Below, one piece after another: positions 5,704 through 8,072 of a stretch of DNA of 8,072 nt; the first letter of the stretch is position 1, and every line of letters begins with the position of its first letter. The notes beneath the pieces are model-generated. The model was not told where the DNA came from, made no database searches, and saw only the letters and a list, made by a program, of their open reading frames with translations. The translations under genes and the position numbers were made by a program. The stretch comes from Robiginitomaculum sp. GTDB taxonomy: Bacteria; Pseudomonadota; Alphaproteobacteria; Caulobacterales; Maricaulaceae. The stretch covers positions 1-8,072 of the forward strand of contig JALSYJ010000290.1 of NCBI GenBank assembly GCA_027071965.1, in the 5' to 3' direction.

Positions 5704-6374
5704 TGAAAGTAAACAGTCTAGTCAAGCTGGATGTGCCGTTGAAAAAGATACGGGATCCATTTTTGTTTATTGAAAAACAAGCAATGGGTAGGTATGTTCT
5801 GAATGTTGGTGCAGCTGGCGGAATTCAAACTTATTTACCCGCCAATGTGGATATCTGGTTGCATGAAAGGATTAGGCGTTGCGCAGCAGATTTGATTGGT
5901 ATTGATATTGACCGACAGGCAATTAATCATGCTGAGAAATATGGTTACAAGATACTTAATGAAAACTGTGAGACTATGAAACTCAATAAAAAGTTCGATC
6001 TAATAGTTATGTCAGATGTGATAGAGCATGTTAATGCACCTGTTACAGCAATTAACAATCTTTTGTCACATCTAAATGATGATGGGCAGCTTATTTTGAC
6101 AACTCCAAATGCCACAGCAGGAAATATTATGCTTAGAAGTGTGGTCAGAAAAGATTTTAATGTGCTTTATGATCATGTCACAACTTATTATCCTGAACAT
6201 TTTCAGGCCATTTGTGACCGGCTAGGCTGCAATCTTTCTGGACTCTACATTTTTGATCATATTGATAGAAGAACTATGATGTTTAGAATCAAGTCTATTT
6301 TTTTTCAAGCAATGACTATAGTTTCAAAACGTCTTGCCAGTTCAATATTGGTAGTGATAAAAAAGTCGCATTAA
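5703..6374 (+). CDS. Class I SAM-dependent methyltransferase
   Basis: This soluble protein of 223 residues has a Rossmann methyltransferase core. Motif I is VLNVGAAGG (32-40), a variant of the usual D/E-x-G-x-G-x-G. The ribose-binding acidic loop is GIDID (66-70), motif DLIVMSDVIEHV is at 99-110 and LILTTPN at 130-136. It probably methylates a sugar, a repeat unit or a lipid-linked intermediate in the polysaccharide pathway; the acceptor cannot be read from sequence. The start ATG shares one base with the amidotransferase stop (TAATG), and AGAGG at 5691-5695 is 7 bases upstream, so translation is likely coupled. The gene is very AT-rich: the stretch 5941-6000 is 30% G+C, against 60% in 5281-5340 of the gene before it. 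This suggests a separate origin. The basic, hydrophobic C-terminus (about 195-220) could associate with the membrane. Confidence 0.85.
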   Translation: MKVNSLVKLDVPLKKIRDPFLFIEKQAMGRYVLNVGAAGGIQTYLPANVDIWLHERIRRCAADLIGIDIDRQAINHAEKYGYKILNENCETMKLNKKFDLIVMSDVIEHVNAPVTAINNLLSHLNDDGQLILTTPNATAGNIMLRSVVRKDFNVLYDHVTTYYPEHFQAICDRLGCNLSGLYIFDHIDRRTMMFRIKSIFFQAMTIVSKRLASSILVVIKKSH

Positions 6375-6423
6375 GAATTGAAGTGAACGAGTGTTTATTC
6401 AGCGGTTTTGCAAATATGGAACA

Positions 6424-6452
6424 TTGTAAATAGATCATATCAAAATCATTAT
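6424..6452 (+). promoter_or_regulatory. Very weak candidate promoter before the flippase
   Basis: TTGTAA (6424-6429) and CATTAT (6447-6452) are 17 bases apart and each matches four of six consensus positions. It would start transcription near 6459. The gap of 109 bases between genes makes an internal promoter possible, but such matches are common in AT-rich DNA. Confidence 0.15.
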
Positions 6453-6483
6453 TATTTCAGTTATATATGTCGCTTTTAGTATT

Positions 6484-7854
6484 TTGAGCTTGAGCAGCAA
6501 TAATCTAGTAATTACAGGATCTGAACAACACCGCCTACTTAGAACGCTAATGTCAGTGAAAGCTCGTATAGCATTATTGAAAGCGGCGATGCCGGGCTAT
6601 ATTTCTGCTCTGTTCAGCGGTTATCTTCTAACTGGAAGTAATCTTCTTGTACAGTTTGCGCTGACTCCATTGTATCTCGAGTACTTGGGTAAACGCCAAT
6701 TTGGAGTGCTCATGCTGTTGCTTAATACGCTGAATTTTGCTGGTCTGGGCATAACCTGGATGTCTGGTGGCATTGTGCGTATATACGGAGAAACTTGGGC
6801 AAAGAATGATCTTGCCGGTTTTAGAAATGCATTTTTAGTTGGAAAGTATGTTTTTACCTTGTATGCGCTCGTAGTCTCCAGTGTGTCGTTTTTTGTTTTG
6901 TGGTATCTGAATAAAATTGGCACAGATGAGGATATTGTCTTTGCCGGATTTCTGGCGGCTATATATTTTGTTGGTAATTATGAAAGCGCACCAGAGAGAA
7001 CAGCTTTCGTTGGTACAAATAGGCAGGCGATAGGAAACTATATAGAATTCATCCGTTTATTGGTTTTTGCGGTGCTGACATATATTCTTCTACCTTTTTT
7101 TAAAAGTTTGTCTGCTGTGCTGGTGCCACTTTTGATTGGTGTTGTTGTGCAGAGATTGATAAGTGGAGTGTACTGGAAGCGAGAAGCAGGAGAAACCGGG
7201 TGGGGGTTCTTTAAAGCATCACTAAAACCATTATTGAAAAAATTGGCGGGTAGAAGAGGTGTCGGATATATTTCCTTTGGAGTAATGCTGCTTGTATTGC
7301 AGGCAGATACTCTCCTTATGGGAATGTTGGGTGGGCCTGAAGCTGCAGCCCAGTTCGTTCTACTGTGGAAGATCCCTGAAGCTCTTGGGTTATTGATATG
7401 GAAAATTCCATCAGCATTGGAACCCAGGATTATCGAATTGGATGCCAGAGGAGAAAAAGACGCAGTGAAATCCCTTTTTGTTATAGGACGAAGATGGTAT
7501 GTCGTTCTGGTGTTTTTGGCGTCGATTACATATATTATTTTGGGAAAAACACTTGTTGAAATATGGGTGGGGGAGCATGCTCCACAGGAGCAATGGATGT
7601 ACACCTTGGCTGGCGTGGCCATGTTCTTCAGCGCAATTGCACGTTGGCCTGTATCATTTGCCTATGCACTTGTTCGGTTGAAACCGTTGCTTGGTGTGGC
7701 AACAAGTGAGGTTGTTGGAAAATTGTTAGTAAGTATTTGGTTGTTTCCTTATTTGAATATAGCTTCACCTGTGGCGGCCACCATAATCATCCATGTGTTA
7801 TATGCCGCTATCGCGTATCAAAAAATAGCTCTATCAGAAAGAAAACGGAGTTAG
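6484..7854 (+). CDS. Wzx-like polysaccharide flippase (MOP/PST superfamily)
   Basis: This integral inner-membrane protein of up to 456 residues probably flips undecaprenyl-linked repeat units to the periplasm. The N-terminal region LTGSNLLVQFALTPLYLEYL followed by FGVLMLLLN is typical of the family's first two helices. Hydrophobic segments recur at about 39-63, 75-95, 119-141, 150-165, 190-205, 210-227, 260-280, 290-308, 335-354, 372-395, 402-421 and 428-447, giving roughly 12 helices. The overall length fits the family. The start is uncertain: TTG at 6484 gives the longest frame, while ATG at 6550 gives 434 residues, and neither has a clear ribosome site. The polar first 30 residues are unusual for a flippase, so the ATG at 6550 or one at 6589 is plausible. 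The carbamoyltransferase gene starts 6 bases after the stop. Confidence 0.85.
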   Translation: MSLSSNNLVITGSEQHRLLRTLMSVKARIALLKAAMPGYISALFSGYLLTGSNLLVQFALTPLYLEYLGKRQFGVLMLLLNTLNFAGLGITWMSGGIVRIYGETWAKNDLAGFRNAFLVGKYVFTLYALVVSSVSFFVLWYLNKIGTDEDIVFAGFLAAIYFVGNYESAPERTAFVGTNRQAIGNYIEFIRLLVFAVLTYILLPFFKSLSAVLVPLLIGVVVQRLISGVYWKREAGETGWGFFKASLKPLLKKLAGRRGVGYISFGVMLLVLQADTLLMGMLGGPEAAAQFVLLWKIPEALGLLIWKIPSALEPRIIELDARGEKDAVKSLFVIGRRWYVVLVFLASITYIILGKTLVEIWVGEHAPQEQWMYTLAGVAMFFSAIARWPVSFAYALVRLKPLLGVATSEVVGKLLVSIWLFPYLNIASPVAATIIIHVLYAAIAYQKIALSERKRS

Positions 7855-7860
7855 AACAGT

Positions 7861-8072
7861 ATGAAAGTGCTTTCACTTCATTTAGGACATAATGCAACAG
7901 TGGCACTTGCAGAGGATGGGAAAATAGTGGGCGTATTAAGTCAGGAAAAATGTGACAATGTAAAGAATTCGGCAGAATTTCCGGCACAGGCCATAACTGC
8001 TTTACTACGTCAAGTAGATTGGAACAAAAGTGAAATCGACAAAATACTGATTGCAAGTAATGATGTCTATCC
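7861..8072 (+). CDS. Carbamoyltransferase, NodU/TobZ family (5' part)
   Basis: The frame opens at ATG 7861 and runs to the window end without a stop, giving 70 complete codons. The N-terminus MKVLSLHLGHNATVALAEDG followed by KIVGVLSQEK and, further on, FPAQAITALL matches the start of NodU/CmcH/TobZ-type O-carbamoyltransferases. These have an N-terminal Kae1-like (ASKHA fold) domain and transfer carbamoyl from carbamoyl phosphate, via carbamoyl-AMP, to a hydroxyl group, often of a sugar. GGAG at 7847-7850 is a good ribosome site inside the end of the flippase gene, and the 6-base gap means co-transcription. Full-length relatives are near 550-600 residues, so most of the gene and its C-terminal catalytic domain lie outside the window. 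The likely role is carbamoylation of the polysaccharide or its sugar precursor. Confidence 0.82.
   Translation, partial: MKVLSLHLGHNATVALAEDGKIVGVLSQEKCDNVKNSAEFPAQAITALLRQVDWNKSEIDKILIASNDVY

Noticed and set aside
7038..7622. Minus-strand frame of 194 codons inside the flippase gene
   Set aside because: It is the reverse shadow of a clearly membrane-spanning + strand protein and shows no domain.
7808..8056. Minus-strand frame at the window end
   Set aside because: It is antisense to the start of the carbamoyltransferase, whose N-terminal motif and ribosome site are clear.
1..8072. CRISPR array, tRNA, rRNA, insertion sequence or phage genes
   Set aside because: I searched by eye for spaced direct repeats, cloverleaf arms, transposase motifs and terminal repeats and found none.

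Overview
The window looks like the start of a cell-surface polysaccharide (exopolysaccharide, capsule or O-antigen) gene cluster from a Gram-negative proteobacterium. The evidence is a regulator of the MarR-like type found beside EPS loci, a TviB-type nucleotide-sugar dehydrogenase, a Wzx-type flippase, a REP-like intergenic hairpin and a GG-N10-GC (sigma-54-type) promoter motif. A betaproteobacterium or environmental gammaproteobacterium fits, but I cannot name the genus. No ribosomal, tRNA, CRISPR or insertion-sequence gene is visible. Every convincing gene lies on the + strand.

Layout. Positions 1-381 are non-coding leader. They hold a REP-like hairpin (76-114), a possible IHF site (213-225) and a good sigma-54 promoter candidate (264-279). 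The regulator gene follows, probably starting at a TTG at 382 and ending at 726. Positions 727-1173 are a gene-free interval with a weak sigma-70-like promoter and overlapping palindromes just before the sugar genes. tviB (1174-2475) and a UDP-glucuronate-4-epimerase-type gene (2487-3494) are 11 bases apart with a strong ribosome site. A second non-coding interval (3495-3849) contains a hairpin and possible coding debris. Next come an asparagine-synthase-like amidotransferase (3850-5703), a SAM methyltransferase overlapping it by one base (5703-6374), a flippase (about 6484-7854) and, 6 bases later, the first 70 codons of a carbamoyltransferase cut by the window edge at 8072.

How the genes fit together. 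TviB-type enzymes oxidise UDP-GlcNAc to UDP-GlcNAcA. The epimerase could invert C4 to give UDP-GalNAcA. An AsnB-like enzyme next to such a pair is best read as amidating the uronic carboxyl group, as proposed for WbpS in Pseudomonas aeruginosa O6. The methyltransferase and carbamoyltransferase would add further decorations, and the flippase would move the lipid-linked repeat unit across the inner membrane. The inferred product is a glycan with an amino-uronic acid that may be amidated, methylated and carbamoylated. No polymerase, glycosyltransferase, exosortase or export gene is inside the window, so the export route is unknown.

Base composition is uneven. Sampled 60-base stretches are about 60% G+C in the regulator and late amidotransferase, but about 30% in the methyltransferase. 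This suggests a cluster assembled from modules of different origin. I see no clearly new biological system; the most useful leads are the sigma-54 promoter, the TTG start it implies, and the unusual enzyme pairing.
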